A stretch of DNA of 64,000 bases from an uncultured Prochlorococcus sp. (GCA_902591865.1 CACJCK010000005.1:1-64000); one strand, 5' to 3'. Shown: positions 50,944 to 62,931, numbered from the stretch's first letter. Numbers and translations are program-made. Notes: generated by a model not told the origin, from the sequence alone.

Positions 50944-51061
50944 TTTTTATATTTATATCTAATAAATTTACTTATGATTTTATTTTAATTCAATTAGAAT
51001 TGATTAAATTATGTTTTTTAAAATTAAGTAGTAAAACGATTAATTAGCTTAGAAATATTAA

Positions 51062-51556
51062 ATGAATATTTTGAAAAATCTCTTTTTATTTAATAAAAAA
51101 TCTCAAGAAAATAAAGACTTTAGTCTTGAATTAGTTGATCAATATATAGAAATAGCAAAATTAGTAAAAGAAGCAAGAATTCAACAAAACCTTACAATAA
51201 AGGAATTGTCTTACATTTCAAAAATTCCTGAACGAATAATTAATTCAATTGAAAATAATAATAAAAATATTAGGCCAGAATATCCTTTTATAAGATCTAT
51301 ATTAATTAAATTAGAGGAATGCTTAGCTTTAAAAAAAAATGCATTATTAAAATTAGCAGTTAGAGAAAGAAAAATTTTAAAGAAAGGGGGAAAGAATTTT
51401 CTGTTTAGTAAATTCGATCCTATCAATACTTGGCAAGGTAGTCTTTTGTATTTTTTTATATTAGTTCTAACTATCTTTATACTAAAGAGATACTTTATTT
51501 TAAATGTAAATGTTATCGAGATTCAAAATATTGAAAATAAAATCATTGATAAATAA
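51062..51556 (+). CDS. RodZ-like HTH protein with C-terminal TM helix
   Basis: EARIQQNLTIKELSYISKIPERIINSIENNN HTH, then WQGSLLYFFILVLTIFIL. Confidence 0.7.
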   Translation: MNILKNLFLFNKKSQENKDFSLELVDQYIEIAKLVKEARIQQNLTIKELSYISKIPERIINSIENNNKNIRPEYPFIRSILIKLEECLALKKNALLKLAVRERKILKKGGKNFLFSKFDPINTWQGSLLYFFILVLTIFILKRYFILNVNVIEIQNIENKIIDK

Positions 51557-51569
51557 TTTTTAATAAATT

Positions 51570-53090
51570 CTACTTTCTAGTTCTCCCAAAATTATTTCCT
51601 AGTTCACTAAAAATTTTTATGTTATCTTCTATTTCTTCTAAAGATCGATTTAACTTCCATTTCCAGTTATTTTTTGTAGTTCCAGGCTTATTTAATCTAC
51701 TTGAATCGTCTAAAGATAATAGATCTTGTATTGGAGCGATAAAGAGATTAGCATTTGTCCCCATGCCAATTTCTATTAAATCCCAAGAAGGATTTTCTGA
51801 AAATTTGTACTCATCTTTTATTCTTTTTTTGGATTCATAATCTAAATATTTCCACCATGAAACGGAAGTAGAATTGTCATGAGTACCTGTATAAACAACC
51901 CAATTTGCTCCTTCAATATTCTTAGGTAAATATGGATTATCTTCATTGCCGTCAAAAGCAAATTGTAATATTTTCATGCCAGGTAGTTCAAAATTTTTCC
52001 TTAATTTCTCTACATCTGGGGTTATTACTCCCAGATCCTCCGCAATAATTGGTAAATAATTAGCCCCTATATCCTTTTTTACTTTATTTAATAGTGTCCT
52101 CCCAGGAGAATTTATCCATTTCCCAATAATTGCCGATTCAGAACTGCCATTAACTCTCCAGTAACCCGCTAAACCCCTGAAATGATCAAATCTCAGTATG
52201 TCCACAAGTTCAAATTGCCTTTGGAATCTTTTTCTCCACCATTCAAAATTTGTCCTCTTATGTTTTGACCAAAAGTAAGTTGGGGTGCCCCATAATTGTC
52301 CTGTTGATGAAAAATAATCAGGTGGGACACCACTTTGAAAAATTAAATCTCCATTTTTAAAAATTGAAAATAATGATTTATTACTCCATACGTCGGCGCT
52401 GTCCCTAGAGACATAAAAAGGCAAATCTCCTATTAGCTTAATATTTCTTGATGTTGCAAAGTTTTTAATAGCGCTCCATTGCTCATCAAGATGCCATTGA
52501 ATTAATTTTTTAATAAGTATATCTTCACTTTTTTTCTTAATCCAAGACTTTAAGAACTTGTTATTTTTTGTTTTAAATTCTTGAGGCCATTCCCACCAAG
52601 GCAACATATTAAATTCCTCTCTAATTACAACAAATGTTGCATAATCTTCTACCCAGGAATTCTTACTGATCCATTTATTAAAATTAATTTTTCTTTCTTC
52701 AGATTGCGAACTCCAACCTTGCAAAAGGAGGGGACCTAATTTTTTTGTTAAGTTATCCGCACTATCAAAATCAATATGATCTTTATTCTGATTTGTTGGG
52801 CCTAGATTTTCTTTATTTGCAATAAAGATAAAACCCTTCTCGATTAAATCATCTACGTCCAAAAACCATGGGTTTAATGCAAAACTAGATGGGGAACTAT
52901 ATGGAGAACCTGTAGAGTCAGTAGGTGTAAGAGGTAAAAATTGCCAGTATTCAATCCCATGCTTATGTAGTTTTTTTATCCACTCTTTAGTTCCTTTACC
53001 AAAAGTTCCACATACTCTTCCTCCTGGGATACATGAAGGATGCATAAGTACGCCTAATGATTTTTTTGCAAGAATTGACTCTATAGGCAT
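51570..53090 (-). CDS. malQ: 4-alpha-glucanotransferase
   Basis: GVLMHPSCIPG, YWQFLPLTPTDSTGSPYSS, LIGDLPFYVSRDSADVWSN, IAEDLGVITPDV, YTGTHDNST. Confidence 0.95.
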   Translation of the reverse strand: MPIESILAKKSLGVLMHPSCIPGGRVCGTFGKGTKEWIKKLHKHGIEYWQFLPLTPTDSTGSPYSSPSSFALNPWFLDVDDLIEKGFIFIANKENLGPTNQNKDHIDFDSADNLTKKLGPLLLQGWSSQSEERKINFNKWISKNSWVEDYATFVVIREEFNMLPWWEWPQEFKTKNNKFLKSWIKKKSEDILIKKLIQWHLDEQWSAIKNFATSRNIKLIGDLPFYVSRDSADVWSNKSLFSIFKNGDLIFQSGVPPDYFSSTGQLWGTPTYFWSKHKRTNFEWWRKRFQRQFELVDILRFDHFRGLAGYWRVNGSSESAIIGKWINSPGRTLLNKVKKDIGANYLPIIAEDLGVITPDVEKLRKNFELPGMKILQFAFDGNEDNPYLPKNIEGANWVVYTGTHDNSTSVSWWKYLDYESKKRIKDEYKFSENPSWDLIEIGMGTNANLFIAPIQDLLSLDDSSRLNKPGTTKNNWKWKLNRSLEEIEDNIKIFSELGNNFGRTRK

Positions 53091-53337
53091 GTTTTAATTA
53101 TATTTTGATTCTTTAAACTTAAAATTTGTTTAATTCTCTAAATTCAACCATATACAAATTTTTTTTAATTGACAAATATTATTCCTGTTTTATTAAGACT
53201 TAATAAATATAAATTATAATTTTTAATCAACAATTTTTTGCTTAATTAATGTGACTTTTGAAAACATATAGTCATTATCTTTTGCGAAATTCGCATAAAC
53301 GACTACGATAAGAATATAGTTTTATAGTGCAAATTTC

Positions 53338-54333
53338 GTGACAAGTTTTATCACGGCAATGCAGAGTAAAGAATCAGACTTTAATCTAAGTAATAGTAGA
53401 TTAAGGCTAGTAAGTGGAACAACAAATCCTAAATTAGCTGAAGAAATTGCATCATACCTAGGGATTGAAAATGTACCTTTAATATCTAAAAGATTTGCAG
53501 ATGGAGAACTTTATGTCCAGATTCAGCAATCTATTAGAGGTTGTGATGTATTCCTCATACAACCTACATGCGCTCCTGTAAACGATAGTTTAATGGAGCT
53601 TATGATTATGGTTGACGCATGCAAGAGAGCATCTGCAAGACAAATAACGGCTGTAATTCCCTATTTTGGATATGCAAGGGCTGATAGAAAGACCTCAGGA
53701 AGAGAGTCTATAACTGCAAAACTAACTGCTAATTTATTAGAGAAATCAGGAGTTGATAGAGTTCTTGCTATGGACTTACACTCGGCTCAAATACAAGGCT
53801 ATTTTGACATACCATGCGATCATATTTATGGTTCACCTGTATTAATTGATTATCTAGAATCTTTAGATTTAGAAGAAATAGTTGTAGTCTCCCCTGATGT
53901 AGGGGGAGTGGCAAGAGCAAGAGCATTTGCAAAATTAATGAAAGATGCGCCGTTGGCTATTATTGATAAAAGGAGATCCGCGCATAATATTGCTGAAAGT
54001 CTAACGGTTATTGGGGAAGTCAAAGGTAAAACGGCTATTCTTATAGACGACATGATAGATACAGGAGGCACAATTTGTTCTGGAGCTAATTTACTAAAAA
54101 AAGAAGGAGCTAATAGAATATTCGCATGTGCCTCACATGCTGTATTTTCCCCTCCCTCTTATGAAAGATTAAGTACTAAGAATCTTTTCGAACAGGTTAT
54201 AGTAACTAACAGCATACCAGTTATGCACAAAGATAATTTTCCACAATTAAAAGTACTTTCTGTCGCAAATATGTTGGGGGAAGCCATTTGGAGGATTCAC
54301 GAAGAGAGTTCCGTTAGTTCAATGTTTAGATAA
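53338..54333 (+). CDS. prs: Ribose-phosphate pyrophosphokinase
   Basis: LRLVSGTTNPKLAEEIASYLG, YFGYARADRKTSGRESITAKL, VVSPDVGGVARARAFAK, LIDDMIDTGGTI. GTG start at 53338 or internal ATG. Confidence 0.96.
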   Translation: MTSFITAMQSKESDFNLSNSRLRLVSGTTNPKLAEEIASYLGIENVPLISKRFADGELYVQIQQSIRGCDVFLIQPTCAPVNDSLMELMIMVDACKRASARQITAVIPYFGYARADRKTSGRESITAKLTANLLEKSGVDRVLAMDLHSAQIQGYFDIPCDHIYGSPVLIDYLESLDLEEIVVVSPDVGGVARARAFAKLMKDAPLAIIDKRRSAHNIAESLTVIGEVKGKTAILIDDMIDTGGTICSGANLLKKEGANRIFACASHAVFSPPSYERLSTKNLFEQVIVTNSIPVMHKDNFPQLKVLSVANMLGEAIWRIHEESSVSSMFR

Positions 54334-54347
54334 GAGAAATTATTTAT

Positions 54348-54782
54348 TTACAACCCCTGTAATTTTTTTAGTCTCTCAGTTTCAATCTTAAATTGTTTTT
54401 CAATTTTTTCTGGAACGTTATCCGGACAAACTTGAAGAGCAGATTCAACTAATTGCAGAGATGAAATAAATTGTAATTGTTTCATGTCAACTGTTTGTTC
54501 TTTCTTTCTTTCTATTATTTTACCTCCATGTTTTTGTGAAACTACTGATGCGAAGGTGGCTGAAGCAACGTTTAATGTTTTAGGGAAATCTAAATCAAAT
54601 CCCTTTCTTGTCGCATTACATAAGAATGAAACTCCCATCCCATGATATAAATCTAAATCATTTTTGTTGGCGGGCGAATTTTTGACATTTGCACTTACAT
54701 TATTAAATACATTATTAATAACAAGCAAAAAAGATGAAAAAATTAAAGGAATTGCAAAAACTTTTGATATTTTAAAGCCCAT
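54348..54782 (-). CDS. Conserved secreted hypothetical protein
   Basis: Signal-like N-terminus, DLYHGMGVSFLCNATRKGFDLDFPKTLNVASATFASVVSQKHGGKI. Confidence 0.6.
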   Translation of the reverse strand: MGFKISKVFAIPLIFSSFLLVINNVFNNVSANVKNSPANKNDLDLYHGMGVSFLCNATRKGFDLDFPKTLNVASATFASVVSQKHGGKIIERKKEQTVDMKQLQFISSLQLVESALQVCPDNVPEKIEKQFKIETERLKKLQGL

Positions 54783-54855
54783 ATTTGACTTATTTTTAAC
54801 TAATATTATTTAAAGATAACACTTTTATTTTTTAAACTAAATTTGCAAACAGAAT

Positions 54856-55395
54856 TTATTTAATAATTTTAATTTCGTGATGAGTCTCTACTATTTTTAG
54901 CTTATTATTATTCCATGAATATATAACCCTAAATCTATAATTATCTGCATCTACAAGTCTTGTATGTTCAAGTATATACCAATCTTTGTAAGAAGATTCA
55001 AAAATCATTTCGTGTTCGTCGACTTGCTTAATATTTGAAATCCCTTCGTCATTACTTAAATAAAAATTTCCTCTTATAAGTTGATGGCCTTTTAAGAATG
55101 CAAGCATTTCTCCTCGTTCTTTATATTGGGGATTTTCGTCAAAGAAATTATATTTTTTTTCTGGGTACCAAGTGAATTTATAATGCGACTCCCATTCGGA
55201 TTTACTCTTGAGAGCTTGTATATTAATATTCATAATTAAGTTGTAAGTTTTTTGTTCATCATCAAGAAAATACGTCCTATTAGATTTCCACAACCCAATA
55301 TTCCTCAAAAACCATCTTTTTAAATTACTATTCAGATTGATTTCTGGAGGATTCTCACCAAAATGTAAATTTTTCTTTGGATTAGTAGCAACCAT
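54856..55395 (-). CDS. CpcS/CpeS-like (lipocalin-fold) protein, tentative
   Basis: RWFLRNIGLWKSNRTYFLDDE N-terminus and alternating beta-strand pattern; family assignment from recall only. Confidence 0.45.
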   Translation of the reverse strand: MVATNPKKNLHFGENPPEINLNSNLKRWFLRNIGLWKSNRTYFLDDEQKTYNLIMNINIQALKSKSEWESHYKFTWYPEKKYNFFDENPQYKERGEMLAFLKGHQLIRGNFYLSNDEGISNIKQVDEHEMIFESSYKDWYILEHTRLVDADNYRFRVIYSWNNNKLKIVETHHEIKIIK

Positions 55396-55502
55396 ATATA
55401 AATAAGCTTTATCTATTTCATAGCCTATCTGTAAAATAAAAAAAAATATCTTAAGGTGTTTATTAAGGATTAACAGCTTTTCAACACTTCAGAGGAAATG
55501 AT

Positions 55503-56621
55503 TTGAATGACAAAAAAGAGTTAAAATTAATACTTGTGGCAGCTAGGAATCAACTTTCTAGTAACGATATTAAGTCCTTAATAGCTTATTTAGAATCAGA
55601 TGATTGTGATTTTGAGATATCTCTACAGATTTCTGAGCCTAAAGAGCAGCCGGAATTACTTGAATTACACAGATTAGTCGCTATTCCTGCTCTCATAAAG
55701 GTTTCCCCTGCTCCAAAGCAGATATTTGCTGGAAGTAATATTTTCTCTCAGTTGCAAAAATGGTTGCCAAGGTGGACACAGGAAGGTCTCACAAAAAATC
55801 TTGGGATTAATTTGCAAGCATCCAAAATTGATTCAATAAGAACTCAAAAAGAATTTCTATTGGAAGACGAACTTCTCGTTTTAAGACAAGAAAATGAGAC
55901 ATTAACAAAAAGAATAGAGTCCCAAGAAAGATTATTAAGAATGGTTGCGCATGAATTAAGAACACCTTTAACTGCTGCTACTTTGGCTGTTCAAAGTCAA
56001 AAACTCGGACAAATAGATATTTCAAAATTGCAAGAGGTAATTAAAAGACGTCTAGAAGAGATTGAATTCTTGTCTCAGGATCTTTTAGAGGTTGGAACAA
56101 CTAAATGGGAAGCATTATTTAATCCTCAGAAAATTGATTTAGGTAATATTAGTGCTGAAGTAATACTCGAATTAGAAAAATTCTGGAGATTAAGGAATAT
56201 TGAAATTGATACTGATATCCCATCTGATCTGCCAAGTGTATTTGCAGATCAAAGAAGGATGAGGCAAGTATTTTTAAATTTAATTGAAAATGCTATTAAA
56301 TTTTCTAAAGATTCTGGATCTATAAAAATCACCATGATTCATAAGACAAATCAATGGGTAGAAATAACAATTTGTGACAAAGGTGCAGGTATTCCTTTAA
56401 GCGAACAAAAAAGAATTTTTCTCGATAGAGTTAGACTTCCACAGACTTCTGAAGGAACTTCAGGATTTGGTATAGGGTTATCAGTATGCAGGAGAATTGT
56501 AGAGGTCCATGGAGGAAGAATATGGGTTGTATCTGAGATTAATTTAGGTTCGTGCTTCCATTTCACTGTACCTGTGTGGCAAGGACAAAACAAAGAGCAA
56601 CAATACTTGACGAAAGGATAG
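55503..56621 (+). CDS. sasA: Circadian input/output histidine kinase SasA
   Basis: TTG start; N-terminal KaiB-like thioredoxin fold ([23 protein letters not shown]), [18 protein letters not shown]-box, [18 protein letters not shown]. Confidence 0.93.
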   Translation: MNDKKELKLILVAARNQLSSNDIKSLIAYLESDDCDFEISLQISEPKEQPELLELHRLVAIPALIKVSPAPKQIFAGSNIFSQLQKWLPRWTQEGLTKNLGINLQASKIDSIRTQKEFLLEDELLVLRQENETLTKRIESQERLLRMVAHELRTPLTAATLAVQSQKLGQIDISKLQEVIKRRLEEIEFLSQDLLEVGTTKWEALFNPQKIDLGNISAEVILELEKFWRLRNIEIDTDIPSDLPSVFADQRRMRQVFLNLIENAIKFSKDSGSIKITMIHKTNQWVEITICDKGAGIPLSEQKRIFLDRVRLPQTSEGTSGFGIGLSVCRRIVEVHGGRIWVVSEINLGSCFHFTVPVWQGQNKEQQYLTKG

Positions 56622-56662
56622 CCTTACTCTTAGTTTTTAATAAGCTGATATGCTATTTCCTT

Positions 56663-56735
56663 GGCCCCATCGTCTAGAGGCCTAGGACACCTCCCTTTCA
56701 CGGAGGCGACAGGGGTTCGAATCCCCTTGGGGCTA
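56663..56735 (+). tRNA. trnE: tRNA-Glu (anticodon TTC)
   Basis: GGCCCCATCGTCTAGAGGCCTAGGACACCTCCCTTTCACGGAGGCGACAGGGGTTCGAATCCCCTTGGGGCTA; anticodon loop CTTTCAC. Confidence 0.95.
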
Positions 56736-56745
56736 TTAATTTAAT

Positions 56746-57288
56746 TTATAAAGATCTTTTTGATGATTTTGCTTGCCTATCTACGGCAATTAAATTTTCT
56801 GAAAGGTCCTTTTTCAGTCTTTTCTCTATCATACCTATTGGCATCCACTGGCAACCTTGAACAGTAAGATCATAAATTAATGAATTTTTTGAAGTATTTT
56901 TAATATTTTGTATTTTCCAACTACCTTCAAATTTCCTGAAATCTCCCTTTATCAAATTAAATTTTAAGAGGCCAAGCTCCTTATCTTCTAATAAGTCGAT
57001 TGTTACTTCAGCTGAAAATTTCATGCCAAGAAAATCCTGAGCTCCAATTTGTTTAAGGTGGACATTATTTCCTTTATGAAATATTTTTTTGCTCGATAAA
57101 AGATTTGGTATATAGAGATTTAGCCGATCATAATCTGTTAAAACACTCCATAAAGAATCGAAACTCGCAGAAGTTGTAAGTTGAGCTGCCAGTCGTCTAG
57201 TTCCGGCAGAAAGCTTTTCCATCGTCTGCTCAATTGTCCTGAAATCATTGTCTTTAGAATGATTTATTGATTCTTGAGGATTATTCAT
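56746..57288 (-). CDS. SRPBCC-family (polyketide cyclase/START-like) protein
   Basis: TTSASFDSLWSVLTDYDRLNLYIPNLLSSKKI...LKQIGAQDFLGMKFSAEVTIDLLE...WKIQ. Confidence 0.82.
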   Translation of the reverse strand: MNNPQESINHSKDNDFRTIEQTMEKLSAGTRRLAAQLTTSASFDSLWSVLTDYDRLNLYIPNLLSSKKIFHKGNNVHLKQIGAQDFLGMKFSAEVTIDLLEDKELGLLKFNLIKGDFRKFEGSWKIQNIKNTSKNSLIYDLTVQGCQWMPIGMIEKRLKKDLSENLIAVDRQAKSSKRSL

Positions 57289-57467
57289 ACAACGAATTTT
57301 TTAATTAGATAAAAAATTGTTTCTGTGTAACTATACAGATAAAAACAACTTTTACTGAAAAATAAAAATATTTTCATCTAATTATTCCGATCTCAAAACG
57401 TAACCATTTTTGTAAAATCAATACAAATTAAACTACAAATTGATAATCTTTTATTAAAGAAATCTAA

Positions 57468-58598
<1,131 letters not shown>

Positions 58599-58708
58599 AT
58601 CTTTTATATTTAAATTTAAGTTTCACCAACTAAATACTTTTTGGTTTAGACACAATGTGTAGCTAATATTAAAAAAAAAGAGGATTTTAAATAAAGAATA
58701 CTAAAAAT

Positions 58709-60232
58709 ATGCCTTCAACTTTAAGTAATCCTTTAAGATTAGGTTTACGGCAAGAAAGAGTTATTTCTCCACAATGCTTAGTAATATTTGGCGCTAGTGG
58801 AGATCTTACCCATAGAAAATTAATACCAGCCTTATTCGAACTTTATTTGCAAAGAAGAATTCCTAGTGAATTTGGAATAGTTGGTTGTGCGAGAAGACCT
58901 TGGACTGACAATGAGTTTAGAGAAAAAATGAAAGTAAAGCTATCAAATCAAATATTTGGTAGAGAAAGAGAATGGGAACAATTTTCTAATTATCTTTTCT
59001 ATGAACCAGTCGACTTACAACAAAGTGATCATGTAGTTAGGCTTTCTAGAAGATTAAATGAAATTGATAAAACACAAGCTACACATGGGAATAGAACATT
59101 TTATTTATCAGTATCTCCGAATTTCTATGCAAGTGGATGTAAAGCTCTTAAAGCAGCTGGTCTTTTAGATGACCCTAAGAAAAGTCGTTTAGTGATTGAA
59201 AAACCTTTTGGAAGAGATTATTCGAGCGCAAAAAAATTGAATAAGATCGTTCAAAGTTGTGCTGAAGAAAGTCAAATTTATAGGATTGATCATTATTTGG
59301 GTAAAGAGACAGTTCAAAATATTCTTGTTTTGAGGTTTGCTAACACTATTTTTGAACCAATTTGGAACAGAAATTATATATCAAGTGTTCAAATTACTTC
59401 ATCTGAAACAGTGGGCGTTGAAGATAGAGCAGGTTATTACGAAAGCTCAGGTGCTTTAAGGGATATGCTTCAAAATCATATGACTCAAATGCTTGCTGTT
59501 ACTGCTATGGAACCTCCTGGAAAGTTTGAACCAGAAGCAATAAGAAATGAAAAAGCCAAGGTTCTTCAAGCTTCAAAACTTGCTGACGAAAATGAACCAT
59601 GGAATTGTTGCATAAGAGGTCAATATGGAGAGGGAGGAAATATTTCAAATCGACTCAAAGGATATAGACAGGAAGATGGTGTTAATTGTAATAGCACAAC
59701 AGAAACTTATATTGCTACAAAAGTTTTCGTTGATAACTGGCGTTGGCAAGGGGTTCCTTTTTATTTGAGAACAGGTAAAAGACTACCTAAAAGACTTGGT
59801 GAAATAGTCTTGACTTTTAAAGATGTTCCTGTACATTTGTTTGAATCAACAATAATAAATCCTGCCCCAAATCAACTCATCCTTAGAATTCAGCCAAATG
59901 AAGGTGCAACTTTCAAATTCGAGGTAAAATCTCCTGGTTCTGGAATGAAATCAAGACCTGTTGAGATGGAATTTTCTTATGATGAATCATTTGGAGAACC
60001 CTCAGATGAAGGCTATGTAAGATTATTAGCTGATGCAATGCTTTCTGACCCAACCTTATTTACCCGAAGTGATGAAGTAGAGGCAGCCTGGAAACTTTAT
60101 ACGCCGTTAATAGAATTAATGGATAATTCTCCTTGGAAGTTACCTATCTATAATTATGAATCTATGACGTGGGGACCGCCTGAGTCTGATCAATTAATTT
60201 CAAAAGATAATATTTTCTGGCGTAGACCTTAA
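58709..60232 (+). CDS. zwf: Glucose-6-phosphate dehydrogenase
   Basis: VIFGASGDLTHRKLIPALFEL, RIDHYLGKETVQNILVLRFAN. Confidence 0.97.
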   Translation: MPSTLSNPLRLGLRQERVISPQCLVIFGASGDLTHRKLIPALFELYLQRRIPSEFGIVGCARRPWTDNEFREKMKVKLSNQIFGREREWEQFSNYLFYEPVDLQQSDHVVRLSRRLNEIDKTQATHGNRTFYLSVSPNFYASGCKALKAAGLLDDPKKSRLVIEKPFGRDYSSAKKLNKIVQSCAEESQIYRIDHYLGKETVQNILVLRFANTIFEPIWNRNYISSVQITSSETVGVEDRAGYYESSGALRDMLQNHMTQMLAVTAMEPPGKFEPEAIRNEKAKVLQASKLADENEPWNCCIRGQYGEGGNISNRLKGYRQEDGVNCNSTTETYIATKVFVDNWRWQGVPFYLRTGKRLPKRLGEIVLTFKDVPVHLFESTIINPAPNQLILRIQPNEGATFKFEVKSPGSGMKSRPVEMEFSYDESFGEPSDEGYVRLLADAMLSDPTLFTRSDEVEAAWKLYTPLIELMDNSPWKLPIYNYESMTWGPPESDQLISKDNIFWRRP

Positions 60233-60234
60233 AA

Positions 60235-61536
60235 ATGAAACCTCAATTAACACTTCAAACCCCGTTAGAGCTGCCTTATCAGGAAATTTCTAATTACCTT
60301 AATAAATTATGGATTTCAGAAGATAAAGATAATAGTGGAGCTAATACTTTTACATTAATGGTCTGGCAACCTGCTTGGCTAGAACAATGTATGGTTCAAA
60401 AAGGATTAGTAAATGGACCAATTACTGGAAATTTTAGTACAGAGATAATTGAAGTTGCTAAAAAATTTATATTAGATCAAGGACTTCCTCTCTCTACTTC
60501 CATCCATAGTGAAGAATTATTGAATTCGTTGAAGAAAAATTTATCTAATAAAGACTTTGAAGACTTTAGAGGCCAATTTTTTGAATCATCAATAAGTACA
60601 TTGAATCCAAGAAGATTAATAACTCTAGCGCCAACCTTAAATAAGAATTCTGATATCAAAACTTTTGTATCCGCTTACTGTCCATTAAGTGATACTTCAG
60701 CTATGCAACCTATATGTGGGGATTTAGTTGTTATTAGGGGGGACTCAGCCTCAATATCTAATAAAGGATTAAAAATAATTGATGAATTATCTATTGATGA
60801 ATTACCTTCATGGTTGTGGTGGAATGGAAGTTTGGATGAATCGCCTGAAATCTTCGAATATTTTACTAATTATGGTCTTAGGTTAATAATTGATACGGCT
60901 CTTGGATCGCCTAAGAGATGTTTAAATGTTTTAGATCAATTAAAAAATTCAAATAAAGCTATTAATGATTTGAATTGGGTTAGACTGAAAAATTGGAGGG
61001 AATCATTGGCAATGATTTTTGATCCCCCTTCAAGGAGACCAATTTTAGACCATATTACTGATATTGATATTGATATTGCAGGAGATCATATGATTCAAGC
61101 TTTGTTTTTGATTTCATGGATTAGCGATAAACTTGGTTGGTCTTTTCTAAGAGCTGAAATGGATGCAGAATTAACAAAAATAAAGTTTGAAAGAACTAAT
61201 GGCGAAATAATATCTACATCAATTAATCCCTTATCTTTGGGAAATCCAAGTATTCATTTAGGACAAGTTATTGGATTGAGGCTGATTTCAAGAATTAGTG
61301 AGGTTCAAAAAAATAACACTTGTGTAATACTTGGCTGCGAATCAGTGGAATGTATGAGACTTGAAGCAGGGGGAATGGCTGATATGGAATTAATAGAACA
61401 AGTTGTTCCAAATTCTTTCTCTACATCAGAGTATGATGTTAGTAAATTATTAGGAAGTAGTAGAGGCAGTACCAGTCCTCTTTTTGAAAATTCTATTAAT
61501 ATAGCCCTCCAAATATTTAATGGTTTTAATAACTAA
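60235..61536 (+). CDS. opcA: Glucose-6-phosphate dehydrogenase assembly protein OpcA
   Basis: Immediately downstream of zwf; ARTLTLMVW-like NTFTLMVWQPAWLEQ; size consistent. Confidence 0.93.
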   Translation: MKPQLTLQTPLELPYQEISNYLNKLWISEDKDNSGANTFTLMVWQPAWLEQCMVQKGLVNGPITGNFSTEIIEVAKKFILDQGLPLSTSIHSEELLNSLKKNLSNKDFEDFRGQFFESSISTLNPRRLITLAPTLNKNSDIKTFVSAYCPLSDTSAMQPICGDLVVIRGDSASISNKGLKIIDELSIDELPSWLWWNGSLDESPEIFEYFTNYGLRLIIDTALGSPKRCLNVLDQLKNSNKAINDLNWVRLKNWRESLAMIFDPPSRRPILDHITDIDIDIAGDHMIQALFLISWISDKLGWSFLRAEMDAELTKIKFERTNGEIISTSINPLSLGNPSIHLGQVIGLRLISRISEVQKNNTCVILGCESVECMRLEAGGMADMELIEQVVPNSFSTSEYDVSKLLGSSRGSTSPLFENSINIALQIFNGFNN

Positions 61537-61539
61537 TAA

Positions 61540-62931
61540 ATGCCTTGTGTAATATCTTCTCCTTCAACTGATAGTGGAAAAACTACATTATCGCTTTTGC
61601 TATCTTGTTGGGCGTTCTCAAAAGGTATAGGTATACAAACTTTCAAAGTTGGTCCAGATTATCTTGATCAACAACAACTTAGTTCAATTGGCCAACCTAT
61701 TTGTAGGAATCTAGATATTTTTTTAAGTGGTGAAAAATGGGTTCAAGAAAGTTTTTTTAAACATTCTTTGAAATATGAATTAACATTAATTGAAGGAGCA
61801 ATGGGTCTATTTGACGGACTAGGGTCAACAACCTATTCCAGCACAGCAAATATCTCTAAACTTCTCAATGCCCCAATAATTTTTATTGTTAATGCTAAAG
61901 GTCAAGTGGCTTCTCTTTTGGCGACTATTCGAGGTTTTAGAGATTTCGATAGTGAACTGTCAATAGTAGGAATTATATTTAATAACGTTAATTCAGATAG
62001 ACATAAAAAATTAATCAAAGAAGTTTTTAAAAATGAAGAAATCGAAATTCTTGGGTTTTTACCATCTGATTCAAAAATAACTTTACAAAAAGCTAATTTA
62101 GGATTGATATCTCCAATGGATAATGGAAAAGAAATTGATGTTGAATATTTTGCAAATTTCGCCGAAAGACATCTTAAAGTATTTTCGCTAATTAAATTTC
62201 TGAAATCTCCTCAAAAGAAGATATTTAATTCTTTCAATTTTAAAGATTTTAAAATAGACAAAAATAAACCTATCGCAATTGCAGAAGATAAAATCTTTCA
62301 TTTTCAATACCCTGAAACTAAGGAGTTTTTGGCTGAAATAGGCATACCATTGATTTCATGGAGTATTTATGATGATGAAGAAATACCTAATGAGGCTTCT
62401 TCTTTAATTATTCCGGGGGGGTTCCCTGAAAAATATGCCGATCATATAAGTAACTCTTTAAAAAGTTTAAATTCGTTAAGGAAATTCCGCAAAAATGGAT
62501 TTATATATGCAGAGTGTGGAGGGATGATGATTTTAGGAGACTTTATTAATGATGAAAATGGTAATAATCATAAAATGAGTGGCATCCTGCCTTTTAGATC
62601 AAAAAAAAGTAAACTTTCAGTAGGTTATAGATATATTGAGGGTTTAAAAGATACTCCGATCATTAAACAAAATCAATTAATTAGAGGACATGAATTTCAT
62701 TATTGGGAAATTGAAAATAATTTATCTGAACTTGATTTAGGAAAAGCTGATCATCAGAATAAACTTTCTTCCCCATGGAAAATTAAATCTTGGGAAACTG
62801 AATATAAAAATGAAGGTTTTTTTGATGAAAAATTACATGCAAGTTGGATTCACTTACATTTGCCAAGTTCTCCAGAAGTTGCGAAAAACTTTATTGATGC
62901 CACCCAAATTAGTTTTTCAAAGCATTCTTAA
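61540..62931 (+). CDS. cobB: Cobyrinate a,c-diamide synthase
   Basis: SPSTDSGKTTLSLLLSCWAFSKGIGIQTFKVGPDYLDQ, LIEGAMGLFDGLG, YAECGGMMILG. Confidence 0.93.
   Translation: MPCVISSPSTDSGKTTLSLLLSCWAFSKGIGIQTFKVGPDYLDQQQLSSIGQPICRNLDIFLSGEKWVQESFFKHSLKYELTLIEGAMGLFDGLGSTTYSSTANISKLLNAPIIFIVNAKGQVASLLATIRGFRDFDSELSIVGIIFNNVNSDRHKKLIKEVFKNEEIEILGFLPSDSKITLQKANLGLISPMDNGKEIDVEYFANFAERHLKVFSLIKFLKSPQKKIFNSFNFKDFKIDKNKPIAIAEDKIFHFQYPETKEFLAEIGIPLISWSIYDDEEIPNEASSLIIPGGFPEKYADHISNSLKSLNSLRKFRKNGFIYAECGGMMILGDFINDENGNNHKMSGILPFRSKKSKLSVGYRYIEGLKDTPIIKQNQLIRGHEFHYWEIENNLSELDLGKADHQNKLSSPWKIKSWETEYKNEGFFDEKLHASWIHLHLPSSPEVAKNFIDATQISFSKHS

Noticed and set aside
53283-53295. LexA/SOS box at the prs palindrome
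   Set aside because: Does not match the cyanobacterial LexA consensus; kept only as an unassigned palindrome.
58650-58680. NtcA-like site (GTAGCTAATATTAA) upstream of zwf
   Set aside because: Has GTA-N8-TAA rather than GTA-N8-TAC; insufficient.
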